From: UBA583 sp964429995
GTDB taxonomy: Archaea > Nanobdellota > Nanobdellia > Woesearchaeales > UBA583
NCBI GenBank assembly: GCA_964429995.1
Contig: CAYSDY010000006.1
Location: 1-44,093 of the forward strand
DNA length: 44,093 bases
Direction: 5' to 3'
Part shown: positions 23,942 to 32,652 of the stretch, in pieces
How positions within the stretch are numbered: position 1 is the first letter of the stretch
Layout of the letters: every line of letters begins with the position of its first letter
The notes under the pieces: generated by a model
Seen by the model: only the letters and a program-made list of their open reading frames with translations
Told to the model about the DNA's origin: nothing
The model's database searches: none
Made by a program: the position numbers and the translations under genes

Positions 23942-26900
23942 TTACTCAACTTTTATGTAACTGTATTTTGTTTGTTTATCCATATCATCCCTTATTGTAA
24001 GCCTTACAGGATACATGCCAGGTTCAACATTCTTTGCAATAAATAATGGAATCTGTACTCTTACAGTCTCTTTTGATTGAAGGCCGATTTCTTCTGTATG
24101 TGAAACACCTAAAACTGAACTCATCATTCCAACGCTTATTTTTTTTGCAAATTTCTCATTATTTACAACACTAAACTCTATTAGATTATAACCTCTTCTT
24201 ATTTTTCCTGATAGAAGAGTTGATGTCATAAAGTTTGTTAAATCACTTCCTGTACCTCTTATTGATGCTTCTTTGTCATCTATTGCTATAGGATACTTAA
24301 ACATAACATCCTCTGATAATTCTAAGTATGACCCTTCATCATCTGTTAATATAGCTGTAAATACACATTGTACATCTGTTGGTACAATAGCTGAAAAATG
24401 CCTTGTATCTGTTGTAAAAGCAAATAGCCTTGTCTGACCAACGTATGATGTAGCTCTTGATTTTAAAAATCCATTTCTATAACTATAATCACTTGATAGA
24501 GTATTGTTAAATCCATTACAGTAAATTACAGGTTTTACGAATATTTCTCTTTTCATAAGACTTTCATTTAAGATTTCTATTTTAAATTCAAATTCTCCAG
24601 GAGCTATTATGCTATCTATTATAAGCCTTGCATTTGTGCTATCAAGGAATTGAGGCTCAACAAACTCTTTTTCTATCATTCTTAATTCCTGAAGTGAATT
24701 ATTATCTATTGCAACAAATACAAATCTTGAAACACCAACTGTTACAAAGTTATTTATATTCATATTGCCTATACATGCAACATCTGTTGCAACACCATTG
24801 ATCCTTAAACTACAACTCATTGGATGATTTCCAGCATGTGTAGCATTCCAGTTTATTGTTAAATTTGTTGGAACATATGTACCATTTGAACTCTCAACAG
24901 TAAACAAGTTGATTATTGGTGAAAATTCCGGTCTTTCGTAAACAAAAACATTAAGTTCTGCTGTAACAGGTTCATTTATATTATCTGTTGCACTTAATTT
25001 GGCAGTAAATGTACCAGTATTTTCGTATAAATGGAATAAACCGTTAAGCTCATCACATAATCCTGAAACATTTATCCCATCTCCAAAATCAAGTTCACAT
25101 TCAAGTTCTTCACTATCATTATCAGTAACATTTATTGTAAACATTGTTGTAAGTGGTTGCATTCCCTGATCTGGTGTTGCTGAAAACTCAACTATTACTG
25201 GTGGCTTGTTATCTGTGAAATTTATTTTCATAGTATCAAAACCTTCAGCATCATATGGATCCTTAGCAACAACTTTTACGACTGATTCACCTATTTCATC
25301 ACTGTAAAATATAAGTTCTTGTGTAGCTGGATCATAAGAACCTGTTGCTTTTCCAGATTCTATACTTACAGTAATTTCTAACTCTTCTAAAAGATTATTG
25401 TAATCTTCAATATATTTGTTAGCATCCATCCTTACCTCTGTTTTATAATTTCTTGTAATTGAGTCTGGCAACATTACAACAGGAGCTCTGTTATGAGTAT
25501 ACATCTTTATTGTATATGACACATCACTTCCTATCCTTTTTATATCAACTACATCCATGTAGGATGGGTGTGATACTCTTAATCTGTATTTACCTCTATA
25601 TAAGTCTGTAAATACTGCTTTTCCTTGAGCATCTGTTGTTAAACTCTTGTTAACATCAGGCATTATGACATAATAATCGTCTGATTCAATCAATCCAAGA
25701 TTGATTGTAGCACCTGAAAGATTATTTGACTCTTCATCTATTATCCTAAATGTTGCTGTAAACAAACTTGGTGCTAAAATATCAAGATTTAAATCCTGTC
25801 TTACATCTGCTGTTCTTATACACCCTGCACCGATTGGTCTAGTTATAAGTGTAACCACATGATTTCCAACATCAAGATTCATTATTGTTTCTGTAAGATT
25901 GATTGCATGAAATTCTAATCCTGCTATTCCTGAAGATGATTTTGTCTGGAAAGTTTCTGTATATACAACCTGCTGATCAAACATGACTATTGCTTCGTAT
26001 GTCATAGGTTTTACAGCTTCATCTCTGAATGCTCCAGCTCTAAAAACAGCGTACAAAAATTCTCCTTTTGTTATCTGTGCAATACTTGTGCTTAAAGCTG
26101 TATCTGGGGTGTTTTTTAACATAAAATCATATGATCTTGTCCAACATGAACCGTCTAAATTTTGTGGAAACATTGTTTCAACAACTTCTGCAATATCTAT
26201 AAGGCTATTTGGTATCTGTTTATCAATAACTTCTGTCTCAGCTCTAAAAACCACTTTTTTATCAAGTAGTGATGATGCTGGAGTCCATGAAAAAGCTCCT
26301 AAACTAGCACATGTATCAGCCTTAATAGGAATTATTATTTTATCTGTATATAGCACTGTTCCAGAATCATAGTCTGAAATTTTTAATCTTATTTCAGTTT
26401 CAGCATTGTAATCTGAATAACCTACTGGATATACAACTTTTGCAAGTTCTGGACGACTAAATCTTAATGCTGAACAAACTGTTGCACTAATTTTCACAGG
26501 CACTTCAACCTGTACAGGTTTTAAAGGATTGTTTGTATTAATTATATTCAATTCTCCTATCTCTGCAACACCTACTGTTTTTAATTTATCAAAATTTAAA
26601 ACTATTGGTGTTCTATAAAAATTATAATCATTATATCTTGTGGGAAAATTATCCATTATGTTGTATTTTGTAAGATAACTATCACCTTTTGTTGAAAAAT
26701 ATTCAAGGAACCTTTCGCTTGAATATCCACCAGATATTGTGTATTGGTATTTTAAAATTGCACCTTCTTTTGGAAGTTTATTTCCGCTTATTTTATATTG
26801 AGCAACACATGCGTTCATCTGAGCAAGTGTTAAACTGCTCTGTTTTGTCTTTTCTATACATTCTTTTGCACCCAATGTAAAATATTCAATTTTGCTTCCA

Positions 26901-27073
26901 AAACTAACGTCTGAACAATCAACGGTGTTACAGACCCCTCCTATGGTATAAACGTCCTCAGGAATATCACCTGTATATGTGAATTGATATTCCTGATAAA
27001 AATCGGTAGCATTTACTGATGCAATTAACATCATAAACATGCTTAACAGTACTAAAAAAAATCCCTTTTTCAT
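23942..27073 (-). CDS. Large exported protein with carboxypeptidase-regulatory-like and PKD domains
   Basis: A signal peptide (MKKGFFLVLLSMFMMLIASV, cleaved near NA-TD) is followed by a long beta-rich extracellular region of 1043 residues. Cysteines are spread over the first 430 residues. A carboxypeptidase-regulatory-like beta-sandwich lies around residues 440-520 (FRIIDEESNNLSGATINLGL, then GKAVFTDLYRGKYRLRVSHP). A cadherin-like segment (ITRNYKTEVRMDANKYIEDY) and a PKD domain (FSATPDQGMQPLTTMFTINV, then LDFGDGINVSG) follow. The C-terminus resembles a further beta-sandwich and has no membrane anchor. It is probably a surface or S-layer-associated protein; no enzymatic motif is seen. Confidence 0.85.
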   Translation of the reverse strand: MKKGFFLVLLSMFMMLIASVNATDFYQEYQFTYTGDIPEDVYTIGGVCNTVDCSDVSFGSKIEYFTLGAKECIEKTKQSSLTLAQMNACVAQYKISGNKLPKEGAILKYQYTISGGYSSERFLEYFSTKGDSYLTKYNIMDNFPTRYNDYNFYRTPIVLNFDKLKTVGVAEIGELNIINTNNPLKPVQVEVPVKISATVCSALRFSRPELAKVVYPVGYSDYNAETEIRLKISDYDSGTVLYTDKIIIPIKADTCASLGAFSWTPASSLLDKKVVFRAETEVIDKQIPNSLIDIAEVVETMFPQNLDGSCWTRSYDFMLKNTPDTALSTSIAQITKGEFLYAVFRAGAFRDEAVKPMTYEAIVMFDQQVVYTETFQTKSSSGIAGLEFHAINLTETIMNLDVGNHVVTLITRPIGAGCIRTADVRQDLNLDILAPSLFTATFRIIDEESNNLSGATINLGLIESDDYYVIMPDVNKSLTTDAQGKAVFTDLYRGKYRLRVSHPSYMDVVDIKRIGSDVSYTIKMYTHNRAPVVMLPDSITRNYKTEVRMDANKYIEDYNNLLEELEITVSIESGKATGSYDPATQELIFYSDEIGESVVKVVAKDPYDAEGFDTMKINFTDNKPPVIVEFSATPDQGMQPLTTMFTINVTDNDSEELECELDFGDGINVSGLCDELNGLFHLYENTGTFTAKLSATDNINEPVTAELNVFVYERPEFSPIINLFTVESSNGTYVPTNLTINWNATHAGNHPMSCSLRINGVATDVACIGNMNINNFVTVGVSRFVFVAIDNNSLQELRMIEKEFVEPQFLDSTNARLIIDSIIAPGEFEFKIEILNESLMKREIFVKPVIYCNGFNNTLSSDYSYRNGFLKSRATSYVGQTRLFAFTTDTRHFSAIVPTDVQCVFTAILTDDEGSYLELSEDVMFKYPIAIDDKEASIRGTGSDLTNFMTSTLLSGKIRRGYNLIEFSVVNNEKFAKKISVGMMSSVLGVSHTEEIGLQSKETVRVQIPLFIAKNVEPGMYPVRLTIRDDMDKQTKYSYIKVE

Positions 27074-27090
27074 TTTGCATTAATTTTAAT

Positions 27091-27109
27091 TAGTAAATTA
27101 TATTTACTA
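27091..27109. promoter_or_regulatory. Inverted repeat upstream of the 1043-residue protein gene
   Basis: TAGTAAAT and ATTTACTA form perfect 8-bp arms around TAT, beginning 18 nt before the start codon at 27073. With the TATA-like box at 27134-27142 it would lie within the predicted leader. It may be an operator or hairpin. Confidence 0.4.
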
Positions 27110-27133
27110 TTTAGTAACTAAAAGAATTAATCA

Positions 27134-27142
27134 TTTATAAAT
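27134..27142 (-). promoter_or_regulatory. TATA-like box for the 1043-residue protein gene
   Basis: ATTTATAAA on the minus strand lies about 65 nt before the start codon, predicting a leader of about 40 nt. Nothing else is seen in 27110-27304. Confidence 0.4.
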
Positions 27143-27304
27143 TTATCGAATTATATGTTTATACAGTAGTGACATAAAACATTTGTTTTGATATATTATA
27201 CATATAATCCGCATAATGACTACTTTAAATTAAAATTGTTAATAGTTAAGTTATAATTATTTGAATTTATATGATACGTTAAAGAATAAAAATTATATAG
27301 AGAT

Positions 27305-27658
27305 TTACAAATCTCTTGAGCCAATTGTTTTTCTTGAGTTTGCTTCAGCTCTTAATTTTGCCTGTTCAACTCTTGAAACCAAAACTTCATTTAAAGCTTC
27401 TGAAAAGTCTGAAGAAACATTTGCATCTGCTGCTACCTCTTTGATTTTAGATTTTACAACAAGCATTGTTTTTGCTGTTTTTTTACCTAAAAAAACATCT
27501 CTTGCACCAATTGTAACTCTTCCATTAGCCTCAGCTCTTGCTAATGCAGCCTTAATTTCTTCAATTGCTACTGCATTTAAAGCTTCTGCGAAATCACCAG
27601 ATACGTTGAATTTATCAGCTACTTCTTTGATTTTAGATTTTACAACAATCATTTCCAT
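27305..27658 (-). CDS. Tandem DUF1931-type histone-fold protein
   Basis: The 117-residue protein consists of two similar halves. Half one (residues about 3-60) reads MIVVKSKIKEVADKFNVSGD, then FAEALNAV and NGRVTIGARDVF. Half two (about 65-117) reads MLVVKSKIKEVAADANVSSD, then FSEALNEV and NSRKTIGSRDL. Each matches the DUF1931 histone-fold pattern (VKSK..EV, S-x-DF, EALN, helix, K/R-T-I-G-x-RDL). The start of half two looks like a former start codon, so this is a fused duplication that could fold as a built-in histone pair. It probably compacts DNA or regulates transcription. Identical DNA stretches between halves suggest the duplication is not ancient or is under conversion. Confidence 0.85.
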   Translation of the reverse strand: MEMIVVKSKIKEVADKFNVSGDFAEALNAVAIEEIKAALARAEANGRVTIGARDVFLGKKTAKTMLVVKSKIKEVAADANVSSDFSEALNEVLVSRVEQAKLRAEANSRKTIGSRDL

Positions 27659-27669
27659 TTGTCATTTTG

Positions 27670-27687
27670 TTAGGTTAGATAACCTAA
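27670..27687. promoter_or_regulatory. Palindrome at the histone gene start site
   Basis: TTAGGTTA and TAACCTAA are perfect 8-bp arms around GA. The element lies 12 nt before the start codon and covers the predicted transcription start (TATA-like box at 27709-27718). It is a strong operator candidate. Confidence 0.5.
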
Positions 27688-27708
27688 TAATTAAATTTAA
27701 ATTGTCAA

Positions 27709-27718
27709 ATTTATAAAT
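27709..27718 (-). promoter_or_regulatory. TATA-like box for the double-histone gene
   Basis: ATTTATAAAT is centred about 55 nt before the start codon at 27658, so a leader of about 30 nt is expected. The remainder of 27719-27895 shows no gene. Confidence 0.45.
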
Positions 27719-27895
27719 CTTTCGTATAATTTGCCCAAAATTCCCCTATTATTGCACATTTTAGATATATTTTATTTTAAGTAAAACATGAGAAATGCAA
27801 AAATCAGTAGCAATTTAACTTTAAATTATCACTTAAAAGAAATCTTCAAATTTCAGGTTAAGGATAAATTGAGTAGATAATTTAATCTTTAAATA

Positions 27896-28399
27896 TTAGT
27901 TTTCTAATATTATAATTTTATTTTTTTGATTTTCAAAATATAATTTAAAAATGCCTGATTTTGGAATTATGCAAAAACATTTACCTTCTTCATTAAACTT
28001 ACCTATTTTTTTTGATCCTAAAATGTCATCATTACCATATAAAACGATATTGTTTCCTGATTCGTATATCATTTTCAATGAATCATAATCATAATTTTTA
28101 ACATTTAACAGAACTGTATCTAATTCTTTTATGCATTCATTTGATGATATGAAACAGATATGTTTTACTTTACTGTTTACATAATACTGAAATATTTTTT
28201 CTGAACCGTATGTAGTATAAACAGAATTATAGTCTTTTTCTATTTTATTGTAAAAATCTATATATTCTTTTTCTTTTGCAGAACCAGTAAAACTTATTAT
28301 AAATTTTGTTGCCAAATAACCAACAAATACTATTATTATTAAGGAAAATGAAAATACAAAAACTTTATCTACTAATCCCTTTTTATTGCGTATATACAT
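27896..28399 (-). CDS. Prepilin-like single-helix protein
   Basis: The N-terminus MYIRNKKG followed by LVDKVFVFSFSLIIIVFVGY resembles a class III (prepilin-type) signal with KKG before a hydrophobic assembly helix. The outside part has 130 residues with four cysteines (CFISSNEC, CFCI) and no named domain. The gene is third in a unit with lspA and the PEP-synthase-like pseudoenzyme, 30 nt after the latter. It could be a minor pilin or a membrane-anchored surface protein. Cleavage by a prepilin peptidase is inferred from the N-terminus only. Confidence 0.7.
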   Translation of the reverse strand: MYIRNKKGLVDKVFVFSFSLIIIVFVGYLATKFIISFTGSAKEKEYIDFYNKIEKDYNSVYTTYGSEKIFQYYVNSKVKHICFISSNECIKELDTVLLNVKNYDYDSLKMIYESGNNIVLYGNDDILGSKKIGKFNEEGKCFCIIPKSGIFKLYFENQKNKIIILEN

Positions 28400-28429
28400 T
28401 TTTTGCTTTTATGGATTGATTTTTTGTAA

Positions 28430-30763
28430 CTAATAGTTATTATTTTCCAATTTATCCATTATAAATCTTTTTTCTATTGTTAATAGTTCATGTCTTAAGT
28501 TTTCAAATTCTTCCTGTGTATCTATATCTTTTACTTTTATTGCTGATATTTTTGATATATGTTTATATATATACTTAATATCTGACTTTTGACATACTAA
28601 TTTGATTTTTCCTATCTTTTTTATAACCTCATCTAAAAAATTAGATTTTATTTCTTCTTGTAGATCTATAAGACTTACAAAATATTCAACATCCTGTTTT
28701 TCATCTATTAGAAAAAAATCTGAAGAATTTCTTATTAATAAATGTTGTTTTGATATAGAACCATTATTAAGTCCTATTGGTAATACGTAATTTATATTAC
28801 TATTTACCATTTCTTCTGGATCTAAACAAAGATAATATATTTTTCCATTATCTGTTATTGATGAAATGTTATTTGAATTTACAAGATAAGCTGATGATTT
28901 AATAGGCGGGGTAGAAATCATTTCTGTTGCAATTATATCATTATATCTATTATCAAAATCTTTTTTTGATATTGTTTGTAAAACATTGTTGTGATTATCT
29001 ATTGGTGCTTCATTTTTGTGAAGATTTTCCGCAAGTCCCATGAAAAAATCAGAATCCATCTTATTATCCTTTGATATGTTGTTATTTGTATGGCTTTCCT
29101 GTGAATGATAGTGAGTATTTTTTGATTCGTTTGAATGATTAAATCCGTTATTATTGTTGATTTGTGTTGCATAACCGTTATTCATATTATTTGACAATGC
29201 TGTCTGAAAACCTTGAGTGTTGTTAGTGCTACTGTTCATGTGCATGTTCTGAGCTTGATTGTTGTTTAATGACAATCCTTTTTGTTCTTCTTTTTGCTTG
29301 CCTGCTGATTCTATAAGTAATTGTATTGCTGTTTTTTTTTCTGTATATGACATTGTATTTTCACCTCTTTTATTAAAACTTGAATTTTCACTTCCTATTA
29401 TGCTGTTTACATGATTCTGAATATTATTTATGGATTCTGTATTTACCCTTAAACAATTTGAATTTGTAGGAGTTGAAAGATCTATATTCTTTAATCTTTC
29501 AAGATATTCATCCTTTTTTGATTCTTTATCTCCAATTATGCTCTTAAATGGATTGCTTTCTGAATTTTCAAATGAATTTTCTATATCTATTGTTTCCCAA
29601 TTGATACTTTCTTCTATTGATTTTTTTAGAATTCTGTCTATAAACAATACATCTATATCCAGTTCTTTTCCTATCCTGTATAATATTCTTGAATAAAAAT
29701 TGAATGTTATTATTATTCCATCAATCTTGCTTGCAAATTCATTAAAACGTGTAAAAAAATCATCTATTTCTGATTTATTTTTTATAAGCATGTATTTTGG
29801 ATTAACAGTATCCTCGTTTATATCATCTAAAAGAGTTGTTATAGAAATTTTGTCATAATTTTTAGATGATTTGTTTATTATAAATCCTGTTTTTGAATAC
29901 CTGTTTATAGGAACCTCTATAAGACTTATGGATGATATTTTAAATTGTCCTTTTCTGTTAATATATCCATTGATAAAAACATCATCTATAGGTTTTGTCT
30001 TATCGTTTATAAGAACCAATTCTTGGTTTGTTAAAATTTTTTCAAAATCTTTAACTTCACTTAAAATCAGTTTATTATGTTCTCTTATTATTGCATCTTT
30101 TTGTTTGTTTTTGTAAAATTTAAAATCGTTTCCCTTAGAAACATAAAATTCGTTTCCAAATATGTAATCAAATTTGCTTATTGAAGGAAAACCGAAAGAA
30201 GCAGCCAAAATAAGAGCGTTACCATCTTTTTTTATACATACAGTTTTGTAAATCTCCTCTGATTCATATATCTCAATCTGAAAAAAATCTAGACGGTTCA
30301 ACCTTAAAGTATTAGAACCATGTTCTAAGTATTCTTGTAATAAAAGCTTTATGTTTGAAATCATAGCCCCTTTCTCAACATAATATTTTGTTATTGAAAA
30401 ATGTTCACAATTAATAGAAATATTAAATTTCGTATTTGAAACAGAATTTATAAAATTAAAATCTTTTAATTTTATATCCATATAAGAATTAGATATAAGG
30501 TTTAAAGATTCTTGTATGTTCTTGTACAAAACCCCTTTAAAATCATGTTTTAAAGCCTCTATTACTTCCTTAAGATTTTCATTATAATTTTCTTTTGATG
30601 ATGCCTTTAATCTTCTTATTTTATCATAAAAATCTATGTCCTCAAAAGAGTCGAACAAAAAGTTCTTTGTTATAATTACCTTGTTTATATCCAGATACTG
30701 TTTATTCAGATTGTAATATATTACATCCTCTTTATCCCCTATTACTTGTAGGTTGATTTCCAT
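28430..30763 (-). CDS. PEP-synthase-like pseudoenzyme with Asn/Gln-rich linker
   Basis: The first 380 of 777 residues follow the order of PEP synthase. The N-terminal ATP-grasp-like part includes KVIITKNFLFDSFEDIDFYD and ALILAASFGFPSISKFDYIF, then EFYVSK, in place of the GxGLGExVVxGxxxPDxYxV segment. A swivelling-type domain ends IITFNFYSRILYRIGKELDI (residues about 351-370). At the position of the catalytic TCH in PpsA no histidine or cysteine exists. The PEP barrel is missing. Instead a long disordered linker rich in Asn, Gln, Ser and His (about 480-600) leads to a C-terminal alpha/beta region of unknown fold. It starts within the lspA gene (32-nt overlap). This homology is from reading the pattern and needs a profile or structure test. 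Confidence 0.5.
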   Translation of the reverse strand: MEINLQVIGDKEDVIYYNLNKQYLDINKVIITKNFLFDSFEDIDFYDKIRRLKASSKENYNENLKEVIEALKHDFKGVLYKNIQESLNLISNSYMDIKLKDFNFINSVSNTKFNISINCEHFSITKYYVEKGAMISNIKLLLQEYLEHGSNTLRLNRLDFFQIEIYESEEIYKTVCIKKDGNALILAASFGFPSISKFDYIFGNEFYVSKGNDFKFYKNKQKDAIIREHNKLILSEVKDFEKILTNQELVLINDKTKPIDDVFINGYINRKGQFKISSISLIEVPINRYSKTGFIINKSSKNYDKISITTLLDDINEDTVNPKYMLIKNKSEIDDFFTRFNEFASKIDGIIITFNFYSRILYRIGKELDIDVLFIDRILKKSIEESINWETIDIENSFENSESNPFKSIIGDKESKKDEYLERLKNIDLSTPTNSNCLRVNTESINNIQNHVNSIIGSENSSFNKRGENTMSYTEKKTAIQLLIESAGKQKEEQKGLSLNNNQAQNMHMNSSTNNTQGFQTALSNNMNNGYATQINNNNGFNHSNESKNTHYHSQESHTNNNISKDNKMDSDFFMGLAENLHKNEAPIDNHNNVLQTISKKDFDNRYNDIIATEMISTPPIKSSAYLVNSNNISSITDNGKIYYLCLDPEEMVNSNINYVLPIGLNNGSISKQHLLIRNSSDFFLIDEKQDVEYFVSLIDLQEEIKSNFLDEVIKKIGKIKLVCQKSDIKYIYKHISKISAIKVKDIDTQEEFENLRHELLTIEKRFIMDKLENNNY

Positions 30764-31322
30764 ATTTTTTTTTCCTTTTTCTTGTTTTTAAAAATTTGTA
30801 TTCACTAAACTCTAAAAGTATTATATATATAGCACCTGAAAAAAGATATAAATCTGCCAAATTAAATATGAAAAATCCCTTTAAATGTATAAAATCCCTG
30901 ACATGTCCAAAAACAATTCTGTCTAAAAGATTGCCAATTATACCTGCAAGAAGTAAAATGTATATGTTCTCTTTTTGATTTTTGATAAAAAAAGAAAAAT
31001 TTAATAGTATTGCAATAATAAATATGAAGGATATTATAATTATTATCTGATTGTAATATTTTAAATTTGCAAACATGCTAAAAGATGATCCATTATTTAT
31101 AGCATATCTTATTGCAAATGGAAAAGATTTTAAATTATATTCTGTATTTGTGAAAAAATATTTGGTTATTTGATCTATTAGAACAAATATAACACAAACA
31201 AACATTGATTTGATAAATATTATTAATGTTTTTTTGTACTCTTTTGATAGTTTTAATTTAAGAATTGTTTTTTCTATTTTGTTTTTTTCTATCATATTAT
31301 AAGATTTTGTAATCTTTGGCAT
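30732..31322 (-). CDS. lspA: Signal peptidase II (lipoprotein signal peptidase)
   Basis: All LspA signatures are visible: LIDQITKYFF, INNGSSFSMF, LAGIIGNLLDRIVFGHVRDF and FNLADLYLFSGAIY. The two catalytic aspartates (NLLDR, NLAD) are present, with four hydrophobic helices. The protein has an extra charged N-terminus of about 30 residues and a basic tail (KFLKTRKRKKKYGNQ). LspA cleaves lipid-modified bacterial prolipoproteins before a cysteine. It is rare in archaea, and no lgt gene or clear lipobox protein is seen in this window. It is first in an operon with the PEP-synthase-like gene, which overlaps it by 32 nt. Confidence 0.9.
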   Translation of the reverse strand: MPKITKSYNMIEKNKIEKTILKLKLSKEYKKTLIIFIKSMFVCVIFVLIDQITKYFFTNTEYNLKSFPFAIRYAINNGSSFSMFANLKYYNQIIIIISFIFIIAILLNFSFFIKNQKENIYILLLAGIIGNLLDRIVFGHVRDFIHLKGFFIFNLADLYLFSGAIYIILLEFSEYKFLKTRKRKKKYGNQPTSNRG

Positions 31323-31346
31323 TTATATATTTTGTTAAACAAAAAC

Positions 31347-31358
31347 TTTATATAAATA
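31347..31358 (-). promoter_or_regulatory. TATA-like box for the lspA operon
   Basis: ATATTTATATAAAG on the minus strand contains a TATA box centred about 30 nt before the start at 31322. The 229-nt divergent region to 31552 holds no other gene that I can support. Confidence 0.45.
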
Positions 31359-31519
31359 TTAGCTGTTGTAACATGTTTTTAAATTCGTCTTAAAATATTG
31401 AGAATTGTGAAAAACCCAAAAATTATCAGAAGAGTGTTTGCAAAAAACCCTTATAAGCCCTAATAAAAAAAGTTCAATTCCAAATTTATAGGTTTTTCGT
31501 AACCCTCTATTAATAAAAA

Positions 31520-31529
31520 AATTTAAATA
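31520..31529 (+). promoter_or_regulatory. TATA-like box for the prepilin-like/RelA-SpoT operon
   Basis: AATTTAAATA is centred about 27 nt before the ATG at 31552. Confidence 0.45.
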
Positions 31530-31551
31530 CAGTTTTTTTTTAATATTATTA

Positions 31552-32646
31552 ATGAAACATAAAAAGGCTGTTATTGAAGTTTCTTTTTCATGGGTTTTTA
31601 TGATAATTATAGGAACTTTTTTTATAATACTTTCATATAACATAATATCAAAATATCAGGAAAATCAAGAACTACAATCCCAAATACAACTAAGGCTTAC
31701 ATTAAGAAACATATTTAACAAAGTCGGAAGGACAAGTGGTGTTGAAGAGAACTCTCTTACTCCATTAAACAAAATATTTTCAGGTTCAGAAGTAAGAACT
31801 GAATGCGTGGATTCATATTCTGTGCTTTATGTTGACAATGTCCCTGATGTTAATAATGAATATCTTAAAAATTATCCACTAGTTTCAAATTATATCAAGT
31901 TTAAAAATAATGATGATGCCTTTTTAGCTGTTGAAAACTTTAGATTGCCATTTAAAATAACAAATATAATGGCAATAACATCTAAAAGAAATCTTATAGT
32001 ATTTGATAATAATTCAAAAATTTCAAAGGATCTTATAAAAAAGTTTCAATCAACCTCTTATGCTTCTTTAAATTATGTAGCTGTTGATTTTAAAGATCTT
32101 ACTGGTTTTTATGACACTAACATATATAAAAAAGAATTGAGTACTGTTGTTTTTGTGAGTGATTATGGAGTTAATCCAAATAATCTTAAAATAAACTCTG
32201 ATATAAAATATCATTTTGTAAAAATAAATAAAAATAGTGACTTTTATGGTGAAATCTCTTTTTATGATATTAATGGAAAAACTAAATCTTTCAAATACAT
32301 AGATTATGAAAAATCGTTAGTATTACCAACAATATCACTTTTTGCAAATATGGATTCTTTTGAATGTGCATATGGAAAAATAGTTGAAAATGTTAATCTT
32401 AATTATGATTTTTTTATTGAAAAAGCAAAAAAATATGAAGACTCTAAAAAAAATATTTGTATAGATTCATTTAATCCAGATAATCAAAAATCATATTATT
32501 CTTCTGTAAGAGAGAAAATGAATAGTATTAAAAATATTATTAAAAACGATAAATTTAATAACCCTGAAAATCTTAAGAATAGTATTGATTCTCTAAATGA
32601 ATTGAATTTTAAATTGGAAGAATATAGTTGCCCTTGTGTGTATTAG
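31552..32646 (+). CDS. Prepilin-like surface protein upstream of RelA/SpoT
   Basis: MKHKKAVIEVSFSWVFMIII and the following hydrophobic residues give a short basic start and one membrane helix (about 8-28). This is the pattern of small pilin-like archaeal proteins, here without the glycine usually seen at the cleavage site. The remaining 335 residues are mixed alpha/beta with several Asp/Asn-rich segments and a terminal CPC. I recognise no domain. The stop is 6 nt before the RelA/SpoT homolog, so they are likely co-transcribed. Similar single-helix proteins are frequent in Woesearchaeota/Pacearchaeota-type genomes. Confidence 0.75.
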   Translation: MKHKKAVIEVSFSWVFMIIIGTFFIILSYNIISKYQENQELQSQIQLRLTLRNIFNKVGRTSGVEENSLTPLNKIFSGSEVRTECVDSYSVLYVDNVPDVNNEYLKNYPLVSNYIKFKNNDDAFLAVENFRLPFKITNIMAITSKRNLIVFDNNSKISKDLIKKFQSTSYASLNYVAVDFKDLTGFYDTNIYKKELSTVVFVSDYGVNPNNLKINSDIKYHFVKINKNSDFYGEISFYDINGKTKSFKYIDYEKSLVLPTISLFANMDSFECAYGKIVENVNLNYDFFIEKAKKYEDSKKNICIDSFNPDNQKSYYSSVREKMNSIKNIIKNDKFNNPENLKNSIDSLNELNFKLEEYSCPCVY

Positions 32647-32652
32647 ATTAAA

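Noticed and set aside
27261..27716. 151-codon open frame on the plus strand
   Set aside because: It is the shadow of the double histone gene; the minus-strand product has clear histone-fold motifs in both halves.
31471..31480. GTTCAATTC resembling a tRNA T-loop
   Set aside because: The sequences on either side do not form the T-stem, acceptor or anticodon stems on either strand, so no tRNA is supported.
31359..31643. 94-codon open frame on the minus strand
   Set aside because: It overlaps the divergent promoters and the start of the prepilin-like gene, has no promoter or family match, and its composition looks random.
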